DNA of 60,747 nt from an uncultured Sutterella sp. (GTDB lineage Bacteria; Pseudomonadota; Gammaproteobacteria; Burkholderiales; Burkholderiaceae_F), in contig CALESB010000014.1 in assembly GCA_937906995.1 (NCBI GenBank), forward strand, positions 1 to 60,747, written 5' to 3'. The notes beneath the pieces are model-generated. The model was not told where the DNA came from. It made no database searches and was given only the letters and a program-made list of their open reading frames with translations. Each line of letters starts with the position of its first letter. Within the stretch, counting starts at the first letter, position 1. Below are positions 60,248-60,747 of the stretch, one piece after another. The position numbers and the translations under genes are program-made.

Positions 60248-60747
60248 GTTCTCCTTTCTTAATTCGGTTAAAAAAGTTCTTCTTCTTTCGAGATGCATTA
60301 GTTTCTTGGCATGGATAGCCGGCGACAATTTCTTGCCTCCCAACGTTCTCACGTCAAAATAACCTGATGCACGTCTCCCGAAAATAAAGCCCACTTGCCC
60401 AAGACACTTCACCTTGTCGAAAAGTCTGAATCCCTTGACGAGATAAGGACTTTGATTAAGCTTACGAACACCACCTTTCAAAATCGAACACTTTTGAATT
60501 TGGCGATTGTGTTTACGTGTCTGCTTTTGATAGAGGTAGACATCTGTCCGTTGTGCTTTAAGGTTCCCAGCGATACAGAAAGCGTCAGCACCATGCGTTT
60601 TGGGTAATCCCAAAGCGATGCGCTTATGCTTCGTCAAATAGCCAAAAGCGTTCTCAACAGGAAGATGTGGATGTGTTTGACGTACTCTTTCAAGCAACGT
60701 CCAACGCATGATGCCCATGAAGGTTTCAGCCTTGAAGGACTGTCCAC
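60227..60747 (-). CDS. iscB: IscB-type RNA-guided nuclease, C-terminal part (runs off the window)
   Basis: The last about 173 codons of a gene that enters from beyond the right edge. Family landmarks: AETFMGIMRWTLLERV, then the RuvC-III catalytic stretch LGLPKTHGADAFCIAGN (His and Asp intact), and the C-terminal TAM-interaction-like region GQVGFIFGRRASGYFDVRTL with KKLMHLERRRTFLTE. These match IscB, the IS200/IS605-linked ancestor of Cas9 that cuts DNA guided by an omega RNA. In IscB loci that RNA is encoded upstream of the gene, here outside the window. The final residues (GASSPV) are encoded by the terminal hairpin. The RuvC-I, bridge helix and HNH parts are not visible. Confidence 0.85.
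   Translation of the reverse strand, partial: GQSFKAETFMGIMRWTLLERVRQTHPHLPVENAFGYLTKHKRIALGLPKTHGADAFCIAGNLKAQRTDVYLYQKQTRKHNRQIQKCSILKGGVRKLNQSPYLVKGFRLFDKVKCLGQVGFIFGRRASGYFDVRTLGGKKLSPAIHAKKLMHLERRRTFLTELRKENGASSPV

Overview
The window is a chromosomal segment of a Gram-negative bacterium, most likely a betaproteobacterium of the order Burkholderiales. The evidence is LPS inner-core genes, a betaproteobacterial-type porin ending in Phe, the gene orders pheS-pheT-ihfA-merR, miaB-phoH-ybeY, tyrS/M23 peptidase/anmK/erpA and nrdR-ribD-ribE-..-ribH-nusB-thiL-pgpA-cinA, and a sigma-32 type groESL promoter. Moderate-to-low GC, together with dicarboxylate, amino-acid and isoaspartyl-dipeptide uptake or use genes, suggests an asaccharolytic gut lineage such as Sutterellaceae. 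That family assignment is inference.

Layout. 71-1477: a MmgE/PrpD-family protein behind a dyad-rich upstream region. 1844-8761: envelope block. On the minus strand lie hldA(rfaE1)-hldD-gmhB-hldC(rfaE2), making ADP-heptose. Divergently, pgi-waaC-waaA-thiD encode the heptosyl- and Kdo-transferases that build the LPS core. 9685-16433: tRNA-Met, a tandem universal stress protein, pheST-ihfA-merR, tRNA-Pro. 16564-21440: minus-strand Na/Pi transporter, hemW, rdgB, rph and a small Asp-box (BNR-like) repeat protein. 21820-25911: porin, miaB-phoH-ybeY. 25955-33835: UMF1-type MFS transporter and histone-deacetylase-like protein, erpA, anmK, M23 peptidase, tyrS, dtd, PEBP-family protein. 33965-41664: nrdR and the riboflavin/thiamine/phospholipid operon. 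41842-48697: iadA, pyrF, dacB, groESL, yigZ and a small ribbon-helix-helix protein. 49270-52198: amino-acid ABC transporter with two tandem binding proteins. 52279-59503: mnmA, a nitronate-monooxygenase-like/nicotinamidase-like pair, two dicarboxylate-type transporters and a LysR regulator. 59596-60747: an adenine-phosphoribosyltransferase-like gene directly abutted by the 3' end of an IscB-type RNA-guided nuclease gene that leaves the window.

Most of the window is ordinary, well-conserved housekeeping sequence. The points that stand out are: (1) the partial IscB gene, whose stop codon lies inside a terminal hairpin 9 bp from the start of the phosphoribosyltransferase gene; (2) an operon of two enzymes that both appear to lack key active-site residues (NMO-like with EAGGP instead of EAGGH; nicotinamidase-like with Cys to Ser and two metal His lost); (3) an uncharacterised cytoplasmic protein with four 40-residue Asp-box-like repeats near a perfect operator-like dyad; (4) a MerR regulator with a ~200-residue acidic tail; (5) an old-yellow-enzyme gene inside the riboflavin operon where ribBA is often found; and (6) clustered TCGACA elements upstream of the ABC transporter operon and the PrpD-family gene.
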